Positions 8,608-17,497 of a stretch of DNA of 32,164 nucleotides are shown one piece after another (the stretch's first letter is position 1; every line of letters starts with the position of its first letter). The notes beneath the pieces were generated by a model. The model saw only the letters and a list, made by a program, of their open reading frames with translations, searched no databases and was not told the DNA's origin. The stretch lies in NCBI GenBank assembly GCA_025936795.1, contig JAICSR010000006.1:1-32164 (forward strand). The letters run 5' to 3'. The translations under genes were made by a program, and so were the position numbers. This DNA comes from Ktedonobacterales bacterium (GTDB lineage: Bacteria > Chloroflexota > Ktedonobacteria > Ktedonobacterales > JADMIN01).

Positions 8608-9972
8608 CTACGGCGTCAGGCGGGTGAGGTCGCGCGGGAAGAGCGTCACCAGTTTGATGTTCGTGGCGCCTGTGAGCTGCGCGATCAGCCGCTCCAGGCC
8701 AATCGCGAACCCGCCCTCCGGTGGCATGCCATAGCGGAAGGCGTCGAGATACCAGCCGAATGGCTCTGGCGCGAGACCCGCGCGCTCCAGCGCGGCCAGA
8801 TAGTCGGCGTAGTGGTGCAGGCGCTGGCCGCCAGTGACTAGCTCCGTCCCACGGAAGAGCAGATCGAACGAGTTCGAGTACTCAGGCCGCGCCGGGTCGG
8901 GGTGCGTATAGAACGGTCGCTTGCGCATCGGGTAGCCGGTGACATAGAGGAAGTCGCTGCCATGCTCAGCCAGCGCCCACTCGCCAAGCCAGCGCTCCTC
9001 TTGCGGGGCCAGGTCTGGCTCGCCGCGCGAATCTACGCCGTGCAGGCGCAGGAGCAGCTCCTGCGCCTCAGTGAAGTGGATGTGCGGTATGCGCGCGGGA
9101 ACCGTCGGCAGATGCGCGCCCAGCAGCGCCAGTTCAGCGCCACAGTCAGCCGCCATGTGCGCAAAGATGCCCGCCAGCGTGTCACGCAGCAGCGCCATCA
9201 CGGTGAAGTGGTCGGCGATGAAGCCAAACTCCGCGTCGAGGCTGACATACTCGTTGGTATGGCGGGTTGTGTCGTGCGGCTCCGCCCGAAAGACTGGCCC
9301 CACCTCGAAGACGCGCTCGAAGACGCCCACCATCACCTGCTTGTAGAATTGCGGACTCTGCGCCAGGTAGGCTGTGCGGTCGAAATACTGGACGGCGAAG
9401 ACATTCGCGCCGCCTTCGGTCGCGGCGGCGACCAGCTTCGGCGTCTGAATCTCGGTGAAGCCACGCGCGCCAAGCGTCTCGCGGAAGCCCGCCATTGCGC
9501 TGGCCGCCAGCCGGAAGGCCGCGCGTCGCTGCGGATGGCGGTTGGTGACGACGGCCTCATCGAGCAGCGCCGTCAGGCTTGCCTTCACCTCGCGCTTGCT
9601 CAGCGTTACGGGGAGCGCCTCGCGCACGGGCGTGATGACCTCGATGCTGAGCGCACGCAACTCCACTCCACCAGGCGCTTGTGGCGCGGCGGTGATGGTC
9701 CCACTGATCGCCACGACGCTCTCGACGGCGGCGCCTGCCTCGCTCAGCGGCGCCAGTTCCGCTGCGCTCGCCGCCACGGCCTGCGCCTCGCCCCAGCCAT
9801 CGCGCACGATCAAGAAGGTGATCGCGCCGAGCTTGCGCACGCTGCGCAGCCAGCCCATCACACACGCCTGCTCGCCAATATGCGCCGCCAATTCGGATGA
9901 GCGCACGCGCTCGCCACCCGCGCTCATCTGCTGTGTGGTTGTTTCAGGTGTCTCGGTTGTTTGCTGTGACAT
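8608..9972 (-). CDS. aspS: Archaeal-type (probably non-discriminating) aspartate--tRNA(Asp/Asn) ligase
   Basis: Class II signatures EGGANVFAVQYFDRTAYLAQSPQFYKQ, VFEVGPVFRAEPHDTTRHTNEY, GGFAIGLERLIAQLTG. Start MSQQTTETPE; alternate ATG at 9984. Confidence 0.85.
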   Translation of the reverse strand: MSQQTTETPETTTQQMSAGGERVRSSELAAHIGEQACVMGWLRSVRKLGAITFLIVRDGWGEAQAVAASAAELAPLSEAGAAVESVVAISGTITAAPQAPGGVELRALSIEVITPVREALPVTLSKREVKASLTALLDEAVVTNRHPQRRAAFRLAASAMAGFRETLGARGFTEIQTPKLVAAATEGGANVFAVQYFDRTAYLAQSPQFYKQVMVGVFERVFEVGPVFRAEPHDTTRHTNEYVSLDAEFGFIADHFTVMALLRDTLAGIFAHMAADCGAELALLGAHLPTVPARIPHIHFTEAQELLLRLHGVDSRGEPDLAPQEERWLGEWALAEHGSDFLYVTGYPMRKRPFYTHPDPARPEYSNSFDLLFRGTELVTGGQRLHHYADYLAALERAGLAPEPFGWYLDAFRYGMPPEGGFAIGLERLIAQLTGATNIKLVTLFPRDLTRLTP

Positions 9973-10113
9973 GGTAGGAACCATCCTCTCTCGAACGCTT
10001 GCCTGAACGCTTGCCGCCGACCTGTCAGCGCATCTCATGGCGCCTCACGTGGGCGCGAGAATGCGGGCGATGCAGGAGCGCGCCCCGACAGGCCGGAATC
10101 TGCGTCGAAGAGG

Positions 10114-10158
10114 TCAGGCGCGCTCCCAGAGATTGGCGTCGCCGCCGGGATAGGTCAT
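10114..10158 (-). CDS. Candidate 14-aa leader ORF MTYPGGDANLWERA between T-box terminator and aspS
   Basis: ATG at 10158 preceded by GGAGGACGGT on the minus strand; TGA at 10114-10116. Confidence 0.35.
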   Translation of the reverse strand: MTYPGGDANLWERA

Positions 10159-10233
10159 ACCGTCCTCCGTTCAGGATGCTTTTCAGGACGCTTTCCGGGC
10201 GCCTGGCTTGCTGCCAATCTGGCGCGCCGGGCA

Positions 10234-10274
10234 AACAAAAAGCCCTCGTCCACCTACGATTGTGGACGAGGGCC
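10234..10274 (-). terminator. Intrinsic terminator of the T-box leader
   Basis: Minus strand GGCCCTCGTCCACAATCGTAGGTGGACGAGGGCTTTTTGTTT: long stem followed by a T-tract. Confidence 0.9.
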
Positions 10275-10530
10275 AGACGGCCAGCTCGTGGTACCACCAC
10301 GATTCATCTCCGGCTCAGGCCAGAGACCTTCATCAGTTCCACACGCGCCGTGTGAAACTATCGCGCGCTAACGGGCGCGGCCCGTGGCGGACTACTGCGC
10401 CGAATCGGCGGTTGGTCGCCAGGCTGGGAGGTGTTATCTGGGGGCGAGCGGCGATGGCGCTTGCAGCATGCGCGCCACTCTCTGTGCGCTCGACGTCAGC
10501 CCCCGACCTGTCCTCCGTCACGGCTCTCGA
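10234..10530 (-). promoter_or_regulatory. T-box riboswitch leader of aspS (approximate 5' boundary)
   Basis: Minus strand: stem I features CACAGAGAGTGGCGC...GCTGCAAGCGCCA, specifier loop AGATAACA, antiterminator T-box CGTGGTGGTACCACG (10287-10300). Confidence 0.85.
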
Positions 10531-10723
10531 TAGATTGTTCGCTCGGCGCCGACGCTCTGCCGCCATACCTGATAGGCGCCACGCACGTCGCGAATACGCA
10601 GAGGGTAGCATGGCGGCGCCGCACACGTCAAGGCGTCAACCAGTCTGCCAGCGGAGTGCGCGCGCTTCCCGTGGCATATGCGCGTGGTGTGCCTGGACAC
10701 AATCAAGCGCGGGAGGAGGTCAA

Positions 10724-10888
10724 GTGGCGGGTCAAGCGGTCATGATACATCTGTACTCGCAGCACAGGGAGGGTCCAGTAACAGGTGGCGCTACTTGTGC
10801 AACATCACTAGTCGAGAGAGTCAGTAGAGAGAATGCACGATACTTCATGTTAGAAAGTCGAGGCATTCCACAAGAAAAGCGGCCATGA
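10724..10888 (+). CDS. Candidate small protein (54 aa), unknown function
   Basis: GTG start preceded by GGGAGGAGGTCAA; continuous frame MAGQAVMIHLYSQHREGPVTGGATCATSLVERVSRENARYFMLESRGIPQEKRP. Confidence 0.3.
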   Translation: MAGQAVMIHLYSQHREGPVTGGATCATSLVERVSRENARYFMLESRGIPQEKRP

Positions 10889-11094
10889 GCAAGATAGAGG
10901 CCAAATCGAGTCACTCGTTCAATTGAGTACTGCCGCATTTAAACAAGCCACAGGAAGCCGCTACGCACCTATTCCGCCATGTCCTGGCCACGTTTTTCCA
11001 GCTTGATCTATGGAATATCTGCCAATAAGCTAGTACTTTCGGACTAATTTTCCTCCCAAATGGGGGTAAACGGGCAATTATACTCGCCCTGCAC

Positions 11095-11134
11095 TTGACA
11101 ACGCATTACACTAGTTATAATATATGTGAACTAG
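11095..11134 (+). promoter_or_regulatory. Candidate sigma70-type promoter with an inverted-repeat operator over the -10
   Basis: TTGACA at 11095-11100; TATAAT at 11116-11121; inverted repeat CTAGTT (11111-11116) / AACTAG (11129-11134). Confidence 0.55.
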
Positions 11135-11170
11135 CACTTGCTAGCGGCATCTCTCGCTGTAAGGGAGAGC

Positions 11171-11338
11171 ATGGATAATGATAGTATCATGGGTGGAGTG
11201 CAGGCCGCGCGGAGCGATGCCACCAACCAGCCTGTATTCATGAGACGACGGCTGTTCTCTTTGTCTCTATGCTGCAAGCACAGGTCAACGGACGCCCTTC
11301 TGCGCATTGCCTCCCCCCGACGAAAGGCAGTTTGCTGA
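11171..11338 (+). CDS. Candidate 55-aa upstream ORF coupled to the XRE-TPR gene
   Basis: AAGGGAGAGC-ATG; frame MDNDSIMGGVQAARSDATNQPVFMRRRLFSLSLCC... ends with TGATG overlapping the ATG of the next gene at 11338. Confidence 0.35.
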   Translation: MDNDSIMGGVQAARSDATNQPVFMRRRLFSLSLCCKHRSTDALLRIASPRRKAVC

Positions 11339-12732
11339 TGGCGAATCCCGTAGAGGGTAGAGTAGACAAGGACGTTGAAGCTGCGTCGGCGCTCCTGACG
11401 CCCGCGCAGCGCCTCGGCGTGCGCTTGCGTCAGGCCAGGCTGCGCCTGAATATGACGCAAAGCGAGGTAGCGGCGACACACTTCTCGGTCAGCTACATTT
11501 CAGCGGTCGAGCGAGGCCAGATACGCCCCTCGCTTGGCGCCCTTGAAGTGCTTTCCGATAGGCTCCAGGTGCCGCTCGAAGACCTGCTGGGAACCTCGCC
11601 ACTGCCCGGCGCAGCGAGCGGCGTCTCGCGCCAGGATGCAGCTGACCGTCGCCAGGAAGAGGCCGAGGCGCGGCTTAATGCGGCGCAGGCGCTCTCGTAT
11701 CAGCACAAGTACCAGGCGTCGATTGATGCGCTGCGCCAGATGACCCTCTCGCACCTCTCGCCTGCGGGCGCGCTCGAGGCGCGTCGCCTGCTCGTCTATA
11801 ACTATGTGGAGCTTGGCCAGGGAGAAGAGGCGCGCCGCGAGGCGCAGGAAGGCATCACGTTGGCCGAGCGCGCGGGCGATGAAGAGTCGCGTGCGCGCCT
11901 GCGCAATGAGCTAGGCAACGCCTACCTGCTGACCCGCAAAACCCAGATGGCGCTCGAACAGTATAAGCTGGCGTGGGACGCCATTGAGCAGAAGAACGCC
12001 CGCGATCCCTTGTTTCGGTTCAATGTGCTGTTTAATCTCGGCTCCGTCAACTGGCAATTGGGCCACAACGACGATGCAATTGGCTATTTGCGTCAGGCGG
12101 TTGAGAGCGCAGCAGATGTGAATAACCCCGAGCGGCTCGGTGACACGTTGTGGCAACTGAGCGTGGCCTACCAGGGGCAAGGCGACGTGCAGCGCGCCAA
12201 GCTCTATGCCTTGCGCAGCCTCGCCGCCTATGAGCGTGCGGCGAATGAGGCGCTCACCGCGCGCGCCTACACGCGGCTGGGCCGCGCGACGGCGCAAGCG
12301 AATCAGTTTGAGGATGCGCTGGAGTACCTCCAGACAGCGCAGTCGCTCTCTGTGCGTCAGGGCGACCCACGCGGGTTGGCAGAGGCGCGCCGCAGTCTGG
12401 CGGCGGTCCACATCAGTCAGGGACAGCTTGCCGAGGCGGCCAGCGCCGCACAGGAGGCGCTCGATCTGGCGGATAGCGTCGGTGACGACATTTTGCGCGC
12501 CGAGGCTCGCCTGACGATGGCCACACTGCAACAGGCGCAGGGTGACACCAACCAGGCCAAGAGCAGCTATGAGATGGCGATCTCGATGCTCGAAGGCGCT
12601 GACGCGCCGCAACACCTGGCGGACGCTTTTGCAGCATATTCAAACTTCTTAGGACAGAGTGGCGACAGCAAGCGCGCCTACGAACTGCTGCAGCGCGCCT
12701 GGAACCTGCGCGAGAATCTGGCGAGCGTCTAG
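11338..12732 (+). CDS. XRE-family HTH regulator with C-terminal TPR repeats
   Basis: RLGVRLRQARLRLNMTQSEVAATHFSVSYISAVERGQIRPSLGALEVLSDRL is an XRE HTH; about 300 aa of TPR-like repeats follow. Confidence 0.9.
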   Translation: MANPVEGRVDKDVEAASALLTPAQRLGVRLRQARLRLNMTQSEVAATHFSVSYISAVERGQIRPSLGALEVLSDRLQVPLEDLLGTSPLPGAASGVSRQDAADRRQEEAEARLNAAQALSYQHKYQASIDALRQMTLSHLSPAGALEARRLLVYNYVELGQGEEARREAQEGITLAERAGDEESRARLRNELGNAYLLTRKTQMALEQYKLAWDAIEQKNARDPLFRFNVLFNLGSVNWQLGHNDDAIGYLRQAVESAADVNNPERLGDTLWQLSVAYQGQGDVQRAKLYALRSLAAYERAANEALTARAYTRLGRATAQANQFEDALEYLQTAQSLSVRQGDPRGLAEARRSLAAVHISQGQLAEAASAAQEALDLADSVGDDILRAEARLTMATLQQAQGDTNQAKSSYEMAISMLEGADAPQHLADAFAAYSNFLGQSGDSKRAYELLQRAWNLRENLASV

Positions 12733-12767
12733 CGCCAGCGCCAGGGGCTCCCAATGGATGGAGACGC

Positions 12768-12807
12768 GACGAAGGGGATTGTGGCACAAGCCACAGTCCC
12801 TTTCGTC
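12768..12807 (+). terminator. Hairpin terminator downstream of XRE-TPR
   Basis: GACGAAGGGGATTGTGGC-ACAA-GCCACAGTCCCTTTCGTC, near-perfect 18-bp stem. Confidence 0.7.
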
Positions 12808-12855
12808 ATATATCAGGGCTATTTCTGGGAGCTATCCAGGCGCCTTCATCGCCAG

Positions 12856-13497
12856 CTATGCCTCAGACTGGCGTTGGTACACGCCCCACATCGCCACGGC
12901 GATCCAGAGCAGTTCGCCGCCCAGAAAGATGCGCTCATAGAGTCCAGCGAGTGAGCCGGGATGGAAGCCGACGCCGATGAGCAGGAACAACCCCAGGGCC
13001 GCCATCAGCCAGATCACCACGAGCGCGGCGCCGATGGCCGAGCTACGCCACAGCCGCGTCAACATGACGGTGAGCAGCAGCGTGGCAAACAAACAACTGA
13101 GAAAAGCGACTCCCGCCGCCAGCAGATGAATCTTGCCATGCGTGGTGGCTGGCGCCCCTTCAATGTCGTCTGCGACGAACGCCAGGACGCCCGACGCGAA
13201 AGCCCACAGTGTCAGCAGCCCGAGAGCGATGCGGCTGGTGAGGCTACGTGGCAGCGCCGCCCAGAGCGCGCCTGCCGCCGCGAGCGAGAATGCGCAGCGC
13301 AACAGGAAATTGGCGTCCATGATCCATGCCCATGGTCCATTGCCATAGTCACTCTCGGCGCGGCGTAAGAGGGGCAGGTCGGGTCGTAGGAAGAAGAGCA
13401 GGACATCGAGGGCAATGTAGAGCGCAATCCCACTGAGGCACAGCAGGGCCACGCGCCGAATCGTCGCAGGGGTGAGTTTCGTCGTGGTGGAGATCAT
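12856..13497 (-). CDS. DUF998-like multi-pass membrane protein
   Basis: Six or more hydrophobic segments with DYGNGPWAWIMDANFLLRCAF typical of DUF998. Start MISTTTKL; the ORF opens to 13542. Confidence 0.65.
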   Translation of the reverse strand: MISTTTKLTPATIRRVALLCLSGIALYIALDVLLFFLRPDLPLLRRAESDYGNGPWAWIMDANFLLRCAFSLAAAGALWAALPRSLTSRIALGLLTLWAFASGVLAFVADDIEGAPATTHGKIHLLAAGVAFLSCLFATLLLTVMLTRLWRSSAIGAALVVIWLMAALGLFLLIGVGFHPGSLAGLYERIFLGGELLWIAVAMWGVYQRQSEA

Positions 13498-13638
13498 CGT
13501 ATGCGCAAGCCCTTTTCCAGGCTGCCCTTCTGTTCCGACCAACCCGCTTCATGTCAGAGTCACTATGCGCCAACGTAAGCGCACTATAGCACGCAGTCGG
13601 GTGTTGTGCGCGCCATCGTGGTGGCGTCGGTGGATCCG

Positions 13639-13666
13639 CTCCCCTCGCCCAATCGAGCGAGGGGAG
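13639..13666. terminator. Perfect 10-bp stem hairpin
   Basis: CTCCCCTCGC-CCAATCGA-GCGAGGGGAG; sits 3' of the small minus-strand ORF at 13686-13910. Confidence 0.5.
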
Positions 13667-13685
13667 GCGTTGCAGGTTTCCCCGC

Positions 13686-13910
13686 TCAGTGACCAAAACG
13701 CCAGAGTGGCGGGTCTTTGTGCAGGCGGAGCGGGTAGAGCGTCAGCGGTTGCGCAGGTGGCGCAGGTGTGGACGCAGGTGTGGACGCCAGAGCGTCGAGG
13801 AGTGGCAGGCCTTGCGCCATGGTATATGGTTCGGCGGGTCGTCTGGGCGCCGTGGCGCTGTCGTCGGCCAGAGACTCATCGCGGCGTGGATCGCTCGTAT
13901 CATCGTGCAT
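13686..13910 (-). CDS. Small Pro-rich hypothetical protein (74 aa)
   Basis: ATG at 13910 preceded by GAGGGAG at suitable spacing; followed by a hairpin terminator candidate. Confidence 0.4.
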   Translation of the reverse strand: MHDDTSDPRRDESLADDSATAPRRPAEPYTMAQGLPLLDALASTPASTPAPPAQPLTLYPLRLHKDPPLWRFGH

Positions 13911-14382
13911 GGTGATATTGCTCCCTCGTGGCGCGCAGACCCCTTGCGCGCGGTCGTGGCACGTCGCACGACCACGGCATTGTCCGTGGCGCCGACAGTG
14001 GTTGAGAAGTTGTCGAGGAAGCGCTTCCGCATCGTGTAGCTACGCCATAGCTATACTGTGCTGGCGTCACAGTACGGAAGTCACAGGCGTGTGACTGCGG
14101 CGCGCCGATGGATAGGAGCCTCGGCGTATGCCCGACACGGGTAGACCATCTATGCGATGATATAGAGGGATCGAGAGGGCCGCCCGCTCGCGCGCTGCGT
14201 GACGGGGCGCGCGTTCTCACCAGGCAGTGAGAGAACGAAAAAAACTCCGCGCTCTTGCGTCATACAGAGAGATGCATGTCCCAGAGCAGGGCGATAGGGA
14301 GCGCACGCGCTCACTGCTCGGCTCGCATACAGCAGACACACCGGTATCATCCGCCAGTTGTCACCGTAAGGAGGACCCAACT

Positions 14383-17300
14383 ATGCGTCTGGAAGCGACG
14401 CGCCAGCAGCAAACCTCGCACAGTGGCGCGTCAGGTAGCGGCGCCCCACGGAGAGGGCGTGACGCTGGTCCCTGGCGCGGGAGCAGGGCAAGCGTCTTCT
14501 CCGCCGTGCGGCTGGCGCTCTTGCGACTGACGCATGGGCGAGCATTGCTCGCGGCGGTGGCGCTGGGTATGCTGGTGGCCGTCACGCTGATCTGCACAGT
14601 GCCACTCTTCAACTCCCTGATCGTCGACACGCAGCTCCAGCAAGATGTCAACACCAACGATCCGGCGGATCGCAATATCCAGGCGATGGTGACGACGGGG
14701 CAGCTCTCGCAGGCGATGCGCACGCAGACCACCAAGCTGATTCCGCAGCTGGGTCAACAGTACCTCGGCGCTTTCACCTCGCCACCCGATACCTACTACT
14801 CCGTCTCCAATGCGATGATTCTGCACAGCGCTGGCGCGAATACCTACGACCCGGTCAAAGGGCCACAGGCGCGCCTCCAGGCGTGGGACTACACCCAGGC
14901 GACGCCGCATATGGACTTTGTGGCGGGGCATGCGCCGCAGAGTACCGCATCGGGCGATACCATTCAGGTGCTCGTGACCAAGGAGATGGCCAACGACGCT
15001 GGGCTAAAGGTGGGTAGCCAGATCGTTCTCTGGCAGTATGGCTTGCACGAGGACCAGATCACCGGGCAAGTGGTCGGCATCTGGCAGCCCAAAGAGGTCA
15101 CCGACCCCTACTGGAACGATGCCCTCTTCAATGCGGGCGGTACCGTGAGCGCGCCGAAGCAGTATCCGGTGCTCATCACCGACGATGACTTCTATCGCAC
15201 GCTCAGCGCCTTCTCTGGCATGGGCGCTACGCAGAACTGGATTTTCCGCACGAACACGACAGCGATCAATGCCGGGAATATGGACGCGGCGGCCACGAAT
15301 ATCAAGCAGTTCCGCTCGCGTCTGAGCGGCGACGCACAGCCAATTAGCGGCGTGACGGGCGTCGGAGCGATCAGCAGCCTCGACAAGATCATCAGCGGGC
15401 TGCAAGGGCAGGAGAACCTGCTGGCGCTGCCACTCTATGTGGTGGTGGCGCAGGTCGTTGGCCTTGCCCTGCTCTTCGTCGTCGCGATGGCGGGCCTGCT
15501 GATCGAGGGGCAGGGGCAGGAGATCGCTACTCTCAAGAGTCGCGGCGCCAGTGGTACGCAACTACTCGGCGTCTTCATCACCCAGGCCGTCCTGCTCGCG
15601 CTGCTCTCGGCGGTCGTCGGCGCCTTCCTCGCCGCCCTGCTGGCGGTCGCGCTGGTCCAGGCGTTTGTTCCCAGCAGCGCGCTGGCCAGCCTGCCGGTCG
15701 GCTCGGTCTATCTGGCGAAGCTGGCCTCGCCGGGCAGCGTAATCGGCCCGGCCCTGCTGGGTGGGCTGCTAGGGGTGGGGGCGATCACGTTCTCGGCTCT
15801 GCAGATGGCGCGCATGGACGTGCTGGCCTTCCGCCGCGAGCAGGGACGCCAGTCGCAGCAACCCTTCTGGGCGCGCTACTACCTCGACCTGATCTTTGCG
15901 GCGCTCTGCCTCGTCGGCTATCTGGAACTGGGGCAATTCGGCGCGACGAGCGTGCGCGCGCAACTGCCCGGCGGCGCGTCGAGTCCGCTGCTGCTCGTCT
16001 CCCCGGCGCTGCTGCTGCTGGCAGGCGCGCTCGTGACGCTGCGGCTGGCGCCGTTGGCGGCGGCGCTGGGCGAGCGCATCGCGGCGCGTGGGCGTGGCTT
16101 CAGCGCGATGCTGGCCTTCGCGCAGGTTGAGCGCACACCAGCGAAGTATCTGCGCATGACGCTGCTGCTGACACTGGCGGTCGGGCTGGGCATCTTCGCC
16201 ATCTCCTATAACGCCTCCTTGCAGCGCAATGTCAGCGACAACGCCAGCTACACGGTTGGCTCCTCACTGCGCCTGACCCAGCACTTTGCCGAGGCGCAGG
16301 GCTTCTCGAACAAGATCGAGAGCGCCTATCAGGCGCAGCCGGGGGTGCGTACGATCTCGCCGGTCTATCGCACCGTCGCCACGACGACTGCGGATCAAGG
16401 CTCATCCGCGCTCAGCATGCTCGTGGTTGACCCTGCCACCTTCACGCAGGTGGTCAATCCTGTCTCATGGCGCTCGGACTACGGCAGCGAGTCGCTGCCA
16501 CAACTGATGCAGGGCATCCAGAGCAACACCTCGGCGCAGTCGGGCGTTGGCACACCGATCTGGGCGATTGTCAGTCAGAGCTTCGCCCAGCAGAATTCGC
16601 TCAGCGTGGGCGCCAAGTTCGCGCTGACCCTGGCCGAGAATACCTTTGGCTCCAATAACTTCGTCGTCGGCGCGATTGTCTCCGACTTTCCCACGCTCTA
16701 CCCGCAGCAATACCCCGATGGCTTTATTGTCGTCGGCCAACAGAGCTTCGATCAGGCGATCAAGGCCGCCAATCCGGGCGCTGGCATTGTGCTGGGGCCA
16801 AATGAGTTCTGGGTGCTGACCGATGGCAATGCCGCGCATGAGGCCGCGTTCACGCACTACGTCGGCGAGCATCCAGAGCTGGACACCGACACGACGCTAA
16901 GCTTGCGCGACACGCTGGCGACGGCGCAAGCCAACCCGGTCGGCTCCGGCATGCGCGGCCTGCTGCTGATTGGCGCGATCATGGCGGCGCTGCTCGCGGT
17001 GCTTGGCGCGATCATCCAGTCGGCGCTCGCCGCGCGCCAGCGCGCGACCCAGTTCGCGGTGCTGCGCACGCTGGGCGTAGGCAATCGCGAATTGACGCAG
17101 ATTCTGCTCAGCGAGCAGAGTGTCGTCTACGTCTTTGGCCTGGTTGGCGGCACGGCGCTGGGCGCGCTGCTGGTGACGGCGACCCTGCCGTTCCTGCAGT
17201 TCAGCGACCGCCCGGTGGACCCAGCGTTGCTTGGCACGCCGCCCTACGTGCTCGTCACCGACCCACGCGCGTTGGGCGTCTTCTATCTGGCGCTGCTGCT

Positions 17301-17385
17301 GGCCTTCGTGGTCGCGCTGCTGATCGCCGCGCGCTATGCCGCGACGGTTGGGCTGGGCCGCGCGCTGCGCCTGGGCGAAGATTAG
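14383..17385 (+). CDS. FtsX-like ABC transporter permease, two core domains
   Basis: AAGGAGG precedes the ATG; FtsX features LLIEGQGQEIATLKSRGASGTQLLGVFITQAVLLALLSAVVGAFLA and RATQFAVLRTLGVGNRELTQILLSEQ. Confidence 0.9.
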   Translation: MRLEATRQQQTSHSGASGSGAPRRGRDAGPWRGSRASVFSAVRLALLRLTHGRALLAAVALGMLVAVTLICTVPLFNSLIVDTQLQQDVNTNDPADRNIQAMVTTGQLSQAMRTQTTKLIPQLGQQYLGAFTSPPDTYYSVSNAMILHSAGANTYDPVKGPQARLQAWDYTQATPHMDFVAGHAPQSTASGDTIQVLVTKEMANDAGLKVGSQIVLWQYGLHEDQITGQVVGIWQPKEVTDPYWNDALFNAGGTVSAPKQYPVLITDDDFYRTLSAFSGMGATQNWIFRTNTTAINAGNMDAAATNIKQFRSRLSGDAQPISGVTGVGAISSLDKIISGLQGQENLLALPLYVVVAQVVGLALLFVVAMAGLLIEGQGQEIATLKSRGASGTQLLGVFITQAVLLALLSAVVGAFLAALLAVALVQAFVPSSALASLPVGSVYLAKLASPGSVIGPALLGGLLGVGAITFSALQMARMDVLAFRREQGRQSQQPFWARYYLDLIFAALCLVGYLELGQFGATSVRAQLPGGASSPLLLVSPALLLLAGALVTLRLAPLAAALGERIAARGRGFSAMLAFAQVERTPAKYLRMTLLLTLAVGLGIFAISYNASLQRNVSDNASYTVGSSLRLTQHFAEAQGFSNKIESAYQAQPGVRTISPVYRTVATTTADQGSSALSMLVVDPATFTQVVNPVSWRSDYGSESLPQLMQGIQSNTSAQSGVGTPIWAIVSQSFAQQNSLSVGAKFALTLAENTFGSNNFVVGAIVSDFPTLYPQQYPDGFIVVGQQSFDQAIKAANPGAGIVLGPNEFWVLTDGNAAHEAAFTHYVGEHPELDTDTTLSLRDTLATAQANPVGSGMRGLLLIGAIMAALLAVLGAIIQSALAARQRATQFAVLRTLGVGNRELTQILLSEQSVVYVFGLVGGTALGALLVTATLPFLQFSDRPVDPALLGTPPYVLVTDPRALGVFYLALLLAFVVALLIAARYAATVGLGRALRLGED

Positions 17386-17405
17386 CGTTGCAGCGCAGTG
17401 GAAAG

Positions 17406-17440
17406 CCCCTCTCCTGGTGGGAGAGGGGTTGGGGTGAGGG
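17406..17440. repeat. Family C GC-rich hairpin repeat
   Basis: CCCCTCTCC-TGGTG-GGAGAGGGG followed by TTGGGGTGAGGG; same motif as 23699-23734, 29709-29745 and 32131-32164. Confidence 0.85.
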
Positions 17441-17497
17441 TTGAGCCAGTACACGCATTGGCGAGCGATACGGCGAACACAGAGAGGATCGAGCCCA

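Noticed and set aside
14219-14255. Hairpin GTTCTCACCAGGCAGTGAGAGAAC followed by A-tract as terminator
   Set aside because: A-tract follows on the plus strand rather than a T-tract, so it is not an intrinsic terminator in either obvious orientation.
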